This document shows positions 8,348 to 16,265 of a stretch of DNA of 64,000 bases, piece by piece. How positions within the stretch are numbered: position 1 is the first letter of the stretch; every line of letters begins with the position of its first letter. This DNA is from an uncultured Clostridia bacterium (GTDB taxonomy: Bacteria; Bacillota; Clostridia; Christensenellales; Borkfalkiaceae). Location: assembly GCA_934271065.1 (NCBI GenBank), contig CAKQQQ010000005.1:84379-148378 (forward strand). The letters are read 5' to 3'. The notes beneath the pieces were generated by a model, which was given only the letters and a program-made list of their open reading frames with translations, was not told the DNA's origin and did no database searches. Both the position numbers and the translations under genes were made by a program.

Positions 8348-9793
8348 TTAAGCGGCGTTAAGCAGGGATAAGGAAAAGTCGATGCGTCTTAACGTCTCTT
8401 CTTTTCCTAGTAATGCCGCCATTTCGGTCGCTCCGCCGGGCGTTACCGCGCAACCCGTGATCGCTATACGCATAATCCAGAAAAACGCGCCGCTTTTTAC
8501 GCCCGCTTCCGCCGCGTTCGCGGAAAGCGTCGAATACAGCACGTCGTTCTCGAAAACGTCGATATTCGCGATATACTCCCTTATTTGGGGCAGCAGTTCT
8601 TTCGCAAGCGCGGCGGACGTCTTATTCTTTTTGTTATCGAACAAAGACAGGTCGTACTCGCTTATTTCCGCAAGTTTGTCGAGTTTTTCGGGTATTTCGC
8701 CGAAAGTTTCTATACGCGGCTGCATAAGTTTCGCCACCGCTTTAAGGTCGAATTTTTTATGCGCCGCAGATTGTTTTATAAACGGCAGAGCCTGCGCGTA
8801 AAACTCGTCTTCGCTAAGTTCCCTGATATACTCGCCGTTAAGCCAGCGGAGTTTGGTCTCGTCGAATATCGACGGGGATTTGGACACGCCGTCGAGCGAG
8901 AAGAGTTCGACCATTTCTTTAAGCGTCATCTTTTCGACGTTGCTGCCCTTGGGCGACCAGCCGAGCAACGCGACGTAGTTTATAATCGCTTCTTTAAGAT
9001 AGCCCTTTTTAAGGAAGTCGTCGAAGTTGGCGTCGCCGTAACGCTTGGAAAGTTTGCGCGTGGAGTCTTTCATTATAGTGGGCAGATGGATATATACGGG
9101 ACGTTCCCAACCGAACGCGTCGTACATAAGGTTATACTTGGGCGTGGAAGAAAGGTATTCCGTGCCGCGTATGACGTGCGTGATACGCATTAAGTGATCG
9201 TCCACCACGTTGGCGAAGTTGTAAGTGGGCATACCGTCGCTTTTTATAAGCACGTTGTCTTCGAGTTCGGAGTTGTCCACTTTAATATCCCCGTAAATCT
9301 CGTCGTGGTATTCGCTCACGCCCGTGGCGGGTACGTTCTGACGAATGACGTACGGCTCGCCCGCCGCAAGACGGCGTTCGACTTCTTCTTTCGGCAGACC
9401 GAGACAATGCTTGTCGTATTTTCTGTTGCCGTTTTCGTCGGTAAGACTTTCAAGCCGTTCCTTGTCGCAGAAACAGTAGTACGCGCCGCCCCGTTCCACG
9501 AGTTCCTTGGCGTACCTGGCGTAAATTTCCTTTCTCTCGCTCTGAACGTACGGGCCGTAATCTCCGCCGATGTCCGGACCTTCGTCCCAGATAAGCCCCG
9601 ACTCGCGAAGCGAAGAATATATAAGTTCGACCGCGCCTTCGACGTAGCGTTGACGGTCGGTGTCTTCTATACGGAGTATGAACTTCCCGCCGTTCTTTTT
9701 GGCGTAAAGGTATGCGTAAAGCGCGGTGCGAAGCCCGCCAAGATGCATAAAGCCCGTCGGACTGGGCGCAAATCTCGTTCTTACGGTTGACAT
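8348..9793 (-). CDS. gltX: Glutamyl-tRNA synthetase
   Basis: Charges tRNA-Glu (and often tRNA-Gln in Firmicutes lacking GlnRS) with glutamate. The class I motifs are present: PSPTGFMHLGG (HIGH-type) at residues 10-20 and KLSKR at about 247-251. A CxC...Yx3C zinc-binding pattern (CFC at about 108-110, KYDKHC near 130) is also visible. The protein is 481 aa, the usual length, and ends in the alpha-helical anticodon-binding domain. The ATG at 9793 is chosen because it begins at the conserved STVRTRFAPSPTG and is preceded by AAGGAG; an in-frame extension 27 nt upstream lacks a ribosome site. It precedes the helicase gene on the same strand by 84 bp. Confidence 0.96.
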   Translation of the reverse strand: MSTVRTRFAPSPTGFMHLGGLRTALYAYLYAKKNGGKFILRIEDTDRQRYVEGAVELIYSSLRESGLIWDEGPDIGGDYGPYVQSERKEIYARYAKELVERGGAYYCFCDKERLESLTDENGNRKYDKHCLGLPKEEVERRLAAGEPYVIRQNVPATGVSEYHDEIYGDIKVDNSELEDNVLIKSDGMPTYNFANVVDDHLMRITHVIRGTEYLSSTPKYNLMYDAFGWERPVYIHLPTIMKDSTRKLSKRYGDANFDDFLKKGYLKEAIINYVALLGWSPKGSNVEKMTLKEMVELFSLDGVSKSPSIFDETKLRWLNGEYIRELSEDEFYAQALPFIKQSAAHKKFDLKAVAKLMQPRIETFGEIPEKLDKLAEISEYDLSLFDNKKNKTSAALAKELLPQIREYIANIDVFENDVLYSTLSANAAEAGVKSGAFFWIMRIAITGCAVTPGGATEMAALLGKEETLRRIDFSLSLLNAA

Positions 9794-9847
9794 TGTGAGT
9801 ATTCTCCTTGAAAATTTCAAAAAATATTGAATATCGTTCGTTTTTAT

Positions 9848-9876
9848 TTTACCATAAAATAAAAAAAGTGTATAAT
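9848..9876 (+). promoter_or_regulatory. Sigma-A-type promoter of the peptidase operon
   Basis: TTTACC (9848-9853), a 17-nt spacer and TATAAT (9871-9876). Start of transcription is expected about 30 nt before the ATG at 9914. Confidence 0.5.
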
Positions 9877-9913
9877 GAATTTGAAGTAATTTTCAAAATT
9901 TTACGGTGATATT

Positions 9914-11185
9914 ATGAACGAATACGTAAAAAAAGCCGTCGGCGATCTGAAAACGCTTATATCGATCCCGTCGGTACAGTCCGAACCGCAGGCGGGTTTT
10001 CCTTTCGGCAAAGCCGTCGGAGACGCGCTCGCTTTCTTTTTGAAAACCGCCGAAGACGCGGGGTTTAAGACCGTCAACTACGACAACTATATCGGCGAAG
10101 TGGTTTTCGGCGACGGAAAGGAAGAAATCGGCGTGCTGTGCCATCTCGACGTAGTGCCTGCCGGCGACGAAAGCAAATGGATTTATCCGCCCTTTTCGGC
10201 TACCGAAGCGGACGGTAAAATTTACGGCAGGGGCGCGACGGACGATAAAGGTCCGGCGATGGTCTGCCTGTACGCGATGAAAGCGCTCAAAGACGAAGGC
10301 TACGTTCCGAATAAAAAAATACGGCTCATACTCGGCTGCAACGAAGAGACGGGTTGGAAGTGCATAGAGCATTTCAATTCCGTATCAGAAATGCCCGAAA
10401 ACGGGTTTTCGCCCGACGCGGACTTCCCCGTGATTTACGCCGAAAAGGGCATTATGCCCCTTAAATTCACTTTCCCCAAACCGCGCGGGATCGTCTCGAT
10501 AAGCGGCGGCGAACGCGTGAATATGGTCTGCGACCGTTGCGAAGCGAAAATAAAGGGCAATATCCCCCACCCCGAAAAATACGGGCTGGAAAAGATCGGC
10601 GAAAACGACTACGTCGCCTACGGCAAATCGGCGCACGGCTCTACGCCGCAACTCGGCGAAAACGCGATGCTGAAAATGCTCGACGCGCTCCGCGCGGAAA
10701 AGTTGATCGGCGACGATATTATCCGACTTTTGTTCGACGATAAACTCGGTATGACCACGCTCAACGACCACTCGGGATTCCTTACGATGAGTCCCGACGT
10801 GATAGAAAGCGACGATGAAAACGTCTACGTCTCGGTGGACGTGCGTTATCCCGTTACCGCTTTCGGCGACGAGATTCTGGCTAAATTCCGTAAACACGCT
10901 ACCGTGGAAAGACTGTCGCACCAACTTCCGCTCTGCGCGGATAAAGAAGGCAAACTCGTTCGGACGCTTCTTAAAATCTATAACGACGTAACGGGCGAAA
11001 CGGCTAAACCCGTGGCGATAGGCGGCGGAACGTACGCGCGCGCAATGAAAAACGGCGTCGCGTTCGGTCCTGAAACCGCAGGCACGGATTTTAAGATTCA
11101 TCAGCCTAACGAGTTCGCGTCGATTGAGAATATCGAACTTCAATTCTCCGTCTATAAGGCGGCTATCAAAGAGTTGTCGAAGTAA
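9914..11185 (+). CDS. M20 family dipeptidase (PepV/Sapep type)
   Basis: A cytoplasmic zinc dipeptidase of 423 aa. The co-catalytic metal ligands are visible: [10 protein letters not shown] (His77, Asp79), [10 protein letters not shown] (Asp110) and the catalytic/ligand pair NEETG (Glu144-145). The C-terminal His ligand lies in FKIHQPNEF near residue 396. A lid domain occupies roughly residues 180-330, as in PepV and Sapep. These enzymes complete breakdown of dipeptides, including carnosine-like and X-His substrates. The gene heads an operon: the SLOG gene starts one base after its stop, and the papain-fold gene overlaps that. A promoter is seen at 9848-9876. Confidence 0.92.
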   Translation: MNEYVKKAVGDLKTLISIPSVQSEPQAGFPFGKAVGDALAFFLKTAEDAGFKTVNYDNYIGEVVFGDGKEEIGVLCHLDVVPAGDESKWIYPPFSATEADGKIYGRGATDDKGPAMVCLYAMKALKDEGYVPNKKIRLILGCNEETGWKCIEHFNSVSEMPENGFSPDADFPVIYAEKGIMPLKFTFPKPRGIVSISGGERVNMVCDRCEAKIKGNIPHPEKYGLEKIGENDYVAYGKSAHGSTPQLGENAMLKMLDALRAEKLIGDDIIRLLFDDKLGMTTLNDHSGFLTMSPDVIESDDENVYVSVDVRYPVTAFGDEILAKFRKHATVERLSHQLPLCADKEGKLVRTLLKIYNDVTGETAKPVAIGGGTYARAMKNGVAFGPETAGTDFKIHQPNEFASIENIELQFSVYKAAIKELSK

Positions 11186-11683
11186 ATGTTTATAAACACC
11201 CTTCCGCCGCTGACGCGAAACGTAACGTGCGCCGTTACGGGGCATAGAGTTATGAGACGGGATTTCAACCCGTCGGAACTCGAAAAAGAGTTGTCGGATA
11301 TAGCAGACGACGGCTACGAGTATTTTCTGATAGGAATGGCGCGCGGTTTCGACACCGAATGTTTTCACGCGCTCGAAGCCCTGCGCGAAAAAGGCAAGAA
11401 CGTAAAGATAGTGGCGGTCGTACCGTGCAAAGACCAGTCGGCAAGATTTCCCGCCGCGGCGAAAGAAGAGTACGCGCGTATGCTCGGCGTTGCGGACGAA
11501 GTTATCGCCGAACCGAGCGATTATTTCGACGGTTGTATGTTAAGGCGCAACGATTTTCTCGTCGAGAACTGTTCGTTGCTGCTTGCGAACTACAACGGAA
11601 TCAAAAAAGGCGGAACGTATTACACGGTCAGGCGGGCGAGCGCGCTCGGCGTAACCGTGAGAGAATTCGGACGGAACTTATGA
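11186..11683 (+). CDS. SLOG-family protein, YpsA/DUF1273-like
   Basis: A 165-aa protein with a Rossmann-like SLOG fold. It shows the family start CAVTGHRVMRRDF (about residues 11-23), IGMARGFDTECFHALEAL in the middle, and the C-terminal NYNGIKKGGTYYTVRRA, which provides ligand-contacting Gly/Thr residues. SLOG proteins bind nucleotide-derived ligands; YpsA influences cell division and oxidative-stress responses in Bacillus. Here the gene is translationally coupled: its ATG follows the dipeptidase stop immediately, and its own stop overlaps the next start (ATGA). The ligand and role are unknown in this host. Confidence 0.85.
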   Translation: MFINTLPPLTRNVTCAVTGHRVMRRDFNPSELEKELSDIADDGYEYFLIGMARGFDTECFHALEALREKGKNVKIVAVVPCKDQSARFPAAAKEEYARMLGVADEVIAEPSDYFDGCMLRRNDFLVENCSLLLANYNGIKKGGTYYTVRRASALGVTVREFGRNL

Positions 11684-12240
11684 GAAAAATTTACCTTTTT
11701 ATATCCGGTACGCAAACCGGCGTTTCAAAATGCGTTTCGTTTTTCACGAGAAGCAAAAACACCCACTCGACGCTTTCGCTCGACGGAAATTTCGACTGTA
11801 TGTATACGTTCGGTCGGTTTACGCTTAAACCCCTTCCGTCGGGTTTCGTAAAAGAAAATATCCGCACCAACGTACTTAAAAAATACGATTACTGCCCTTG
11901 CAAGATCTTTGAAATAGACGTCGACGACGAGCAGTACGCAAATCTTTTGAAAGAAATAAAGCGTTACGAAGACGAAAAACAAAAATATAAATACGCCATT
12001 TTAGGCGCGTTTCTCTGCGCGTTCAGAATTAAAAAGACCTTTAAGTATAAGCGGTTTTGTTCGCAATTCGTCGCCAACCTGCTCCACGACGGCGCGGGGC
12101 TCGAACTGCCCTACGACACCAGCCTTATGCGCCCCAAAGACTTTCTTCTGCTCGACTATATAAAACCCGTTTACGAAGGCTCTATCCGCTCGCTCGCGGA
12201 AAAGGTCGATTCGGGCGAACTCGTTTTACCCGTAGAATAA
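11680..12240 (+). CDS. Permuted papain-fold (YiiX/NlpC-P60-like) cysteine hydrolase
   Basis: A 186-aa protein without a signal peptide. The order of catalytic residues is that of circularly permuted papain-fold enzymes: a His in NTHSTLSLDG (His29) comes first and the nucleophile Cys later in KRFCSQFVANLL (Cys127). Members of this group act on peptides, amides or lipids, and some are membrane-associated. The start is the ATG at 11680, overlapping the TGA of the SLOG gene by four bases (ATGA). A longer in-frame extension from 11359 is only a shadow of the SLOG gene. Two terminators follow at 12307 and 12349. The substrate is not predictable. Confidence 0.72.
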   Translation: MRKIYLFISGTQTGVSKCVSFFTRSKNTHSTLSLDGNFDCMYTFGRFTLKPLPSGFVKENIRTNVLKKYDYCPCKIFEIDVDDEQYANLLKEIKRYEDEKQKYKYAILGAFLCAFRIKKTFKYKRFCSQFVANLLHDGAGLELPYDTSLMRPKDFLLLDYIKPVYEGSIRSLAEKVDSGELVLPVE

Positions 12241-12306
12241 TCGCTTTTACGTTTATCAAAAGTAAAAAGGAATAAAATCGGATATTGATTTTATCGAAAA
12301 AGGAAC

Positions 12307-12337
12307 AAAAACGGATATTTTATACTTATCCGTTTTT
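12307..12337 (+). terminator. Intrinsic terminator 1 of the peptidase operon
   Basis: Arms AAAAACGGATA (12307-12317) and TATCCGTTTTT (12327-12337), with a T-run continuing downstream. Confidence 0.75.
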
Positions 12338-12348
12338 TCTTTTTATCG

Positions 12349-12388
12349 AAAAAGGCAACCGCGCTTTCGCAAGCGCGGTTGCCTTTTT
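12349..12388 (+). terminator. Intrinsic terminator 2 of the peptidase operon
   Basis: A perfect 18-bp stem (12349-12366 with 12371-12388) with loop TCGC, flanked by A-run and T-run. It can act in both directions. Confidence 0.88.
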
Positions 12389-12410
12389 GACGTTTTATCG
12401 GTCGAACGAT

Positions 12411-12515
12411 TTAATATGATATAGGATCGCCGTTTTCGTCCGTTAAAGGAAAATCTTCGTCTATATCTTCTTCGGTAATCGGTCTTCCCCTTTCCAATGC
12501 CTTTTTAAGTCTCGA
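12411..12515 (-). pseudogene. Short C-terminal gene remnant
   Basis: A 34-codon open frame on the minus strand ends with ALERGRPITEEDIDEDFP and a further 12 residues before TAA. The sequence is acidic, protein-like and lower in GC than the neighbours, but has no ATG, and an in-frame TAG lies upstream at 12516-12518. The 23-bp-stem hairpin lies just beyond. It looks like the tail of a lost gene, perhaps an antitoxin-type or CopG-like protein. That guess is weak. Confidence 0.3.
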
Positions 12516-12525
12516 CTATTTCTTA

Positions 12526-12575
12526 GAAACAGCCCCGCCCCGCGAGCGGATACGCTCGCGGGGCGGGGCTGTTTC
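12526..12575. repeat. Perfect 23-bp inverted repeat
   Basis: Left arm 12526-12548 and right arm 12553-12575 are exact reverse complements around GATA. The stem is very GC-rich. It lies 32 bp beyond the stop of the esterase gene, so it probably ends operon 1, although there is no T-tract on the minus strand. The flank at 12577-12599 resembles a decayed type A terminus of the dispersed element. Confidence 0.7.
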
Positions 12576-12607
12576 AATGCCGGTCAAGAATAGTATGCGT
12601 TTTTGAA

Positions 12608-13303
12608 TTAAACGGATTTTTCGTAAATCCTTAAATATTCGTCAAAATATCTTAACCCGAATTCGTAAAGAGATTTCGCGTTAAAATGCAAGCCGTCTTC
12701 TTTGCAAGTCAGACCGTCTGCCGAAACGTATCCGACCATCTCGTTTTCTTTTGCGATTTGCCGCAATTGTTCGTTGACGATATAATAGTTGCCTTGAGTT
12801 TTCAGCATTTCATTGTCCTTCAAATAATCGCCGAGACCGCCGACCAAAACGGGAATATCGAATGCGTTCAAATCCTTTCTTAACGCAGAAAGCATTTTTT
12901 CAAAGCGGGGTTTATACGTCCGCGCAAGACTTTCTTCGCAATCGGCTTCGCCCTGATGCCACAATATCCCCGACAAAGACGACGTTCTCGTTGCCAGTTC
13001 GGTCTGATACACGGCGTTATCGTACAATAAACTTCCCTTTTTCCATTCATCGAGACTCGTTCCGCCGTCCGCGCAACATATAAGCCCTACGTCGACGCCG
13101 AATTTTTCCGCATACTTTTCGGCAAAACTTTCGGCAAGACTTACGCCCGAAAATGACCTGTCGGGATTGATCGGTCTGAACATCGGCTGCCAGCGCCCGT
13201 TACGCAACGTTTTAATACGCGATTCGTCTATATGCGCGGCTTCCGACAATTCGCCCCTGCCTGCCATATTAGATTGTCCTATCAGTAAAAAAGAACGTAT
13301 CAT
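12608..13303 (-). CDS. SGNH-type carbohydrate esterase (sialate O-acetylesterase-like)
   Basis: A 231-aa protein of the SASA/DUF303 group, which removes acetyl groups from sugars. The block I nucleophile motif is LLIGQSNMAG (Ser at about residue 10). The family's GVSLAESFAEKY and ADGGTSLDEWKKG blocks follow, then the WHQGEAD motif at about residue 112. A DGLHFNAK motif near the C-terminus supplies the catalytic Asp and His. There is no signal peptide, so it acts inside the cell, presumably on imported sugars. The ATG at 13303 lies two bases after the stop of the M55 gene. It is the last gene of the glycan operon. Confidence 0.87.
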   Translation of the reverse strand: MIRSFLLIGQSNMAGRGELSEAAHIDESRIKTLRNGRWQPMFRPINPDRSFSGVSLAESFAEKYAEKFGVDVGLICCADGGTSLDEWKKGSLLYDNAVYQTELATRTSSLSGILWHQGEADCEESLARTYKPRFEKMLSALRKDLNAFDIPVLVGGLGDYLKDNEMLKTQGNYYIVNEQLRQIAKENEMVGYVSADGLTCKEDGLHFNAKSLYEFGLRYFDEYLRIYEKSV

Positions 13304-13305
13304 TT

Positions 13306-14121
13306 TTATAAAAACACCTTTATATCTTCTATTTTTCGAGCGGTTGTTTTCAGAATATGGCAATCTTCGCCAAATTCGCAGTCTACGCCGTATTTCGATT
13401 TAACCGCCTGTTTAACGGCGGCCGCCTTTTCGGTTCTCGTGTATCGGATTTCAAGCGAAACCGGGAAAACGAGTTTTTTGTATCTCATTTTTTTTGCTTC
13501 GGATAACGCTTTAATCGTTTTATCGTATAATTCCGTGTATAAATCTTCGCCGCGAAAATCCGCGTCGTTTCGCCCTTTCGCGCGCTTTGTTACCACGGCC
13601 ACTATATCGTCTGACACGTCGGTTATCTCGCGAAGACAAACGTCGTCGGAAACGAGCATTAACACGGGAATATTTTTAGACAACGAGATATTCGAATCGA
13701 TAAAAAATTCGCCGACCGCCTTGTTCGCTATTTTGAAATATTGAATGCTTTCCGAACTGTAAGTATGGGCAAGCACACCGCTCAGAGTTCCTTCCTTCGA
13801 GTGATAACCTAAAAATATTACGCCGTCGATTTCAAGCGAATCGGCAAAATTCATCCGCTCTGCCGCCGAATTATCGAGCCCCACGTCTTTCGCGCGCGGA
13901 TCTACGTCGTTAAAATCCAAATTATGCCCTACCGAGTGATTATCCCAAACGTAAACCTGCTCCGCACCGTAATCGTACAACGCGCTTATAATCACGTTAA
14001 GTTCTTTCGTCGCTTCGGCAACCGCGATATCGTACTGTACGCAACCTTTATGCAGGCTTTTATACGGCTCGCCTACGACGTAATTCACTCCTTCCATATC
14101 AACCGCAACCAGATATTTCAT
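13306..14121 (-). CDS. M55 family D-aminopeptidase (DppA-like)
   Basis: A 271-aa protein of the M55 zinc peptidases, typified by Bacillus DppA, which cleaves N-terminal D-amino acids from peptides. The family start VDMEGVNYV (Asp8, Glu10 as metal ligands) is visible. The further ligand region DNHSVGHNLD (about 59-68), the GYHSKEGTLSGVLAHTY block (about 104-120) and the C-terminal DGV-less barrel follow. There is no signal peptide, so it acts in the cytoplasm. AAAGGAG precedes the ATG. A 90-bp gap with two palindromes separates it from the upstream exported protein. Its presence in a glycan operon hints at peptidoglycan-derived or D-amino-acid-containing substrates. Confidence 0.85.
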   Translation of the reverse strand: MKYLVAVDMEGVNYVVGEPYKSLHKGCVQYDIAVAEATKELNVIISALYDYGAEQVYVWDNHSVGHNLDFNDVDPRAKDVGLDNSAAERMNFADSLEIDGVIFLGYHSKEGTLSGVLAHTYSSESIQYFKIANKAVGEFFIDSNISLSKNIPVLMLVSDDVCLREITDVSDDIVAVVTKRAKGRNDADFRGEDLYTELYDKTIKALSEAKKMRYKKLVFPVSLEIRYTRTEKAAAVKQAVKSKYGVDCEFGEDCHILKTTARKIEDIKVFL

Positions 14122-14135
14122 TTTGCGCTCCTTTA

Positions 14136-14190
14136 CCTATAATTTTATAGGAGCGGCACGAGGACGGCGTTTTGCGTTCCCCTGCCGCTC
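14136..14190 (-). repeat. Two adjacent palindromes between operon genes
   Basis: CCTATAATTTTATAGG (14136-14151) is a near-complete palindrome. GAGCGGCA (14151-14158) pairs with TGCCGCTC (14183-14190). On the minus-strand transcript this pair could form a partial terminator or processing site before the M55 gene. Confidence 0.5.
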
Positions 14191-14211
14191 TTTACGATCT
14201 ACTTGTATTTT

Positions 14212-16095
14212 TTACAATTCGCCCGCCGAAAACACAACGTCGTCTATCGTCAGTTCGGAAGCGACGTTCGTTCTTATTAAAATCGTTTTTACGTCGGTTT
14301 TTTTGAACTTCGTGCCTGTTGAACTCAGCGAATCCCAGTTGCTTATATCGAACTTTATAGTGTGGACGTTCTCGTCGGCATTGACCGCAAGGGCGTTAAG
14401 CGAAACGTAATTTTGCCCTATGCCAAGCCCCGAATAAAATCTTACGGATATCTGCGCGTTGACGGAAGTTTTTACCTTGACGTAAACGTATTTTACGTCC
14501 GACAATTCCGCGCCCGCAACAGATTGATTGAAAAGCCCGTTCCACACGGTTACCTTTCCTTTAAGGCTTTTGCCGCCCGATATTGCCCCGTCGGTTATAT
14601 ATTCTTTCGTGTTGCCGCTACCGCTCACGTTCCAGCCCGCTTCGTCTTCGAAATCATAACATGTTTTTACGTCGCTTATAGCCGACTCGTCTTTCGTAAA
14701 CACGATATCGTCCGTTTTTACCGAAGCGACAACGCTTGACATAACGAACATCGTTTTAATCTCGGTTTTATCAAACGCCGTTCCCGTCGCGCTTAAATTT
14801 CCCATATCCACGCGCACGAGATGCCACGCCCCGTCTGCCTTTACGTCTTGTCCGAACTGCAGATACGACGAAGCGAAAACGTTGTTCTCGTTAAAAAACC
14901 TTAACGTTATTCTTGTGTTTGCGCTTGATTTAACCTTAAACGTAACGTAATTTACGTCGCTGAAATCGATTTCTTTATCAAGATTGTCGCGATATATTCC
15001 TTTATACCCGCCGTCGGTGGTGAAAAGTAAACTCTTTACGCCCGATATTGCCCCGTCGGTTATATATTCATTCGTCGTGTTTCCCGTCGTTTTCCATTTC
15101 GTCGTTTCCGTTTCGAAATCGTCAAACACGCGCGAATTCGCGAATACCGCGTTTAAGGTAACGTCTTCTTCTATCGGCGCGCTGAAATCGAAGTCTGCTC
15201 CGTCCTTTTGCCACCCTATAAGGTCGTAAGGATATAAGGCGTCTTTTGTAGCGTAATCTGCCGATACTTTTCCGCCGAGCCTTACTTTGACAATCACGTT
15301 TTGCTGACTCGTGCCGAAATTAAACGTTACGCTCACTCTGTCGAGTTTATAATAAAGTTTTAAGACCAGAGTTCCGTCGCTCTTAATCACACCCGTAGCG
15401 ACTCTGTCTGCGTGAGCCGTATCTTCTAAGTAGCGCGCCACGCTCAACGGTTCAGCCGAAACGTCCATATGGCAAAAACCTTTTAACGATTGCGTTTTGC
15501 TTTCGTCAATCGCGTATTCGCCGTTTACGTTTTCAAAATAATGCTCCACCGTATAATGCGCTTCGCCCGCAAATTTTTCAAGTTGCGTTTTCTGCTCCGT
15601 CGTAAAAGTCGCGTTTTTGTCGGACAACGCCCTGCCTGCGGCGTAAGAAATGCTTCTTACGACCGATTTACCGTAGTCGATTTGCCCGTCTGCACGCTTT
15701 ACGTAACTACGCGCGACCACGTTCGTCGAGTACTCGCTTTCGGGGATATTATAAACTACCGCCCTGAAACTATACGTTCCGTTCTCGTTTTCAAAAGGAA
15801 TACAGGGAATATTCAGCACGTAGGGCGTTTCAAACGTAAGTTCTTTGCCTTCTTCCGTTTTATTTTCGGGCAATAAAAGAGTGCCGTAAACGTAGTTTTC
15901 GTTGTAAGAATTTACCGTCGTCTGAAAACGCAAACCCGAAAACTCGCTCAACCTTACGGACGCGCCGTCGATAGTCGGAACTTCTCCTGCTGCGGCAAAA
16001 GCCGCGTTTTTGTAAGACGCAACCGATAAAGACGCTAACGTCAGACCTATTACGGCGCATACGCCGATTATCAATTTTTTTATACTGCATTTCAT
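14212..16095 (-). CDS. Exported protein with InlB-type repeat and two C-terminal carbohydrate-binding-like repeats
   Basis: A 627-aa secreted protein. Residues 1-35 form a signal peptide ending near AFAAAGE. An N-terminal domain (about 40-215) follows. Next is a Listeria-Bacteroides (InlB B-type) repeat with the GWQKDGADFDF signature near 290-315. Two homologous jelly-roll-like modules come last, each beginning DFE and carrying EYITDGAISG.KSL (about 320-460 and 470-627). Such modules in other secreted Clostridia proteins bind polysaccharide. There is no catalytic motif and no obvious anchor, so it is probably released or held by binding. It sits in the glycan operon, and the 44-aa peptide gene lies 19 bp upstream. 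The substrate is not known. Confidence 0.75.
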   Translation of the reverse strand: MKCSIKKLIIGVCAVIGLTLASLSVASYKNAAFAAAGEVPTIDGASVRLSEFSGLRFQTTVNSYNENYVYGTLLLPENKTEEGKELTFETPYVLNIPCIPFENENGTYSFRAVVYNIPESEYSTNVVARSYVKRADGQIDYGKSVVRSISYAAGRALSDKNATFTTEQKTQLEKFAGEAHYTVEHYFENVNGEYAIDESKTQSLKGFCHMDVSAEPLSVARYLEDTAHADRVATGVIKSDGTLVLKLYYKLDRVSVTFNFGTSQQNVIVKVRLGGKVSADYATKDALYPYDLIGWQKDGADFDFSAPIEEDVTLNAVFANSRVFDDFETETTKWKTTGNTTNEYITDGAISGVKSLLFTTDGGYKGIYRDNLDKEIDFSDVNYVTFKVKSSANTRITLRFFNENNVFASSYLQFGQDVKADGAWHLVRVDMGNLSATGTAFDKTEIKTMFVMSSVVASVKTDDIVFTKDESAISDVKTCYDFEDEAGWNVSGSGNTKEYITDGAISGGKSLKGKVTVWNGLFNQSVAGAELSDVKYVYVKVKTSVNAQISVRFYSGLGIGQNYVSLNALAVNADENVHTIKFDISNWDSLSSTGTKFKKTDVKTILIRTNVASELTIDDVVFSAGEL

Positions 16096-16114
16096 CTTAT
16101 TCCGCCCCCCTTAT

Positions 16115-16249
16115 TCACCATTTCCATTCTCCGCCGTAATCGTGCGAGTCGTCGCCGACCGAGTCGAGCGGTTTGTAGACGCTTTCGGTCATCACGTCGG
16201 TTTTAAGCAATCGTACCATAAAAAGGGGTTTTTTATATTCTTTTTTCAT
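16115..16249 (-). CDS. 44-aa peptide gene in the glycan operon
   Basis: A short gene from ATG 16249 to TGA 16115, with AAAGGAG eight bases before the start. It lies 16 bp after the stop of the upstream lipoprotein gene and 19 bp before the next start, so it is co-transcribed. The product begins MKKEYKKPLFMVRLLKTDVM and ends with Asp/Gly-rich GDDSHDYGGEWKW. There is no hydrophobic signal. The layout (basic start, short beta-like middle, DVMT motif, acidic aromatic tail) resembles small precursor-like peptides seen in gut Firmicutes. No modification enzyme gene is nearby. Function unknown. Confidence 0.6.
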   Translation of the reverse strand: MKKEYKKPLFMVRLLKTDVMTESVYKPLDSVGDDSHDYGGEWKW

Positions 16250-16265
16250 AAATAATCTCCTTTTC

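Noticed and set aside
9194..9790. A 198-codon plus-strand frame opposite gltX
   Set aside because: Shadow of gltX; no motif, no promoter or ribosome site.
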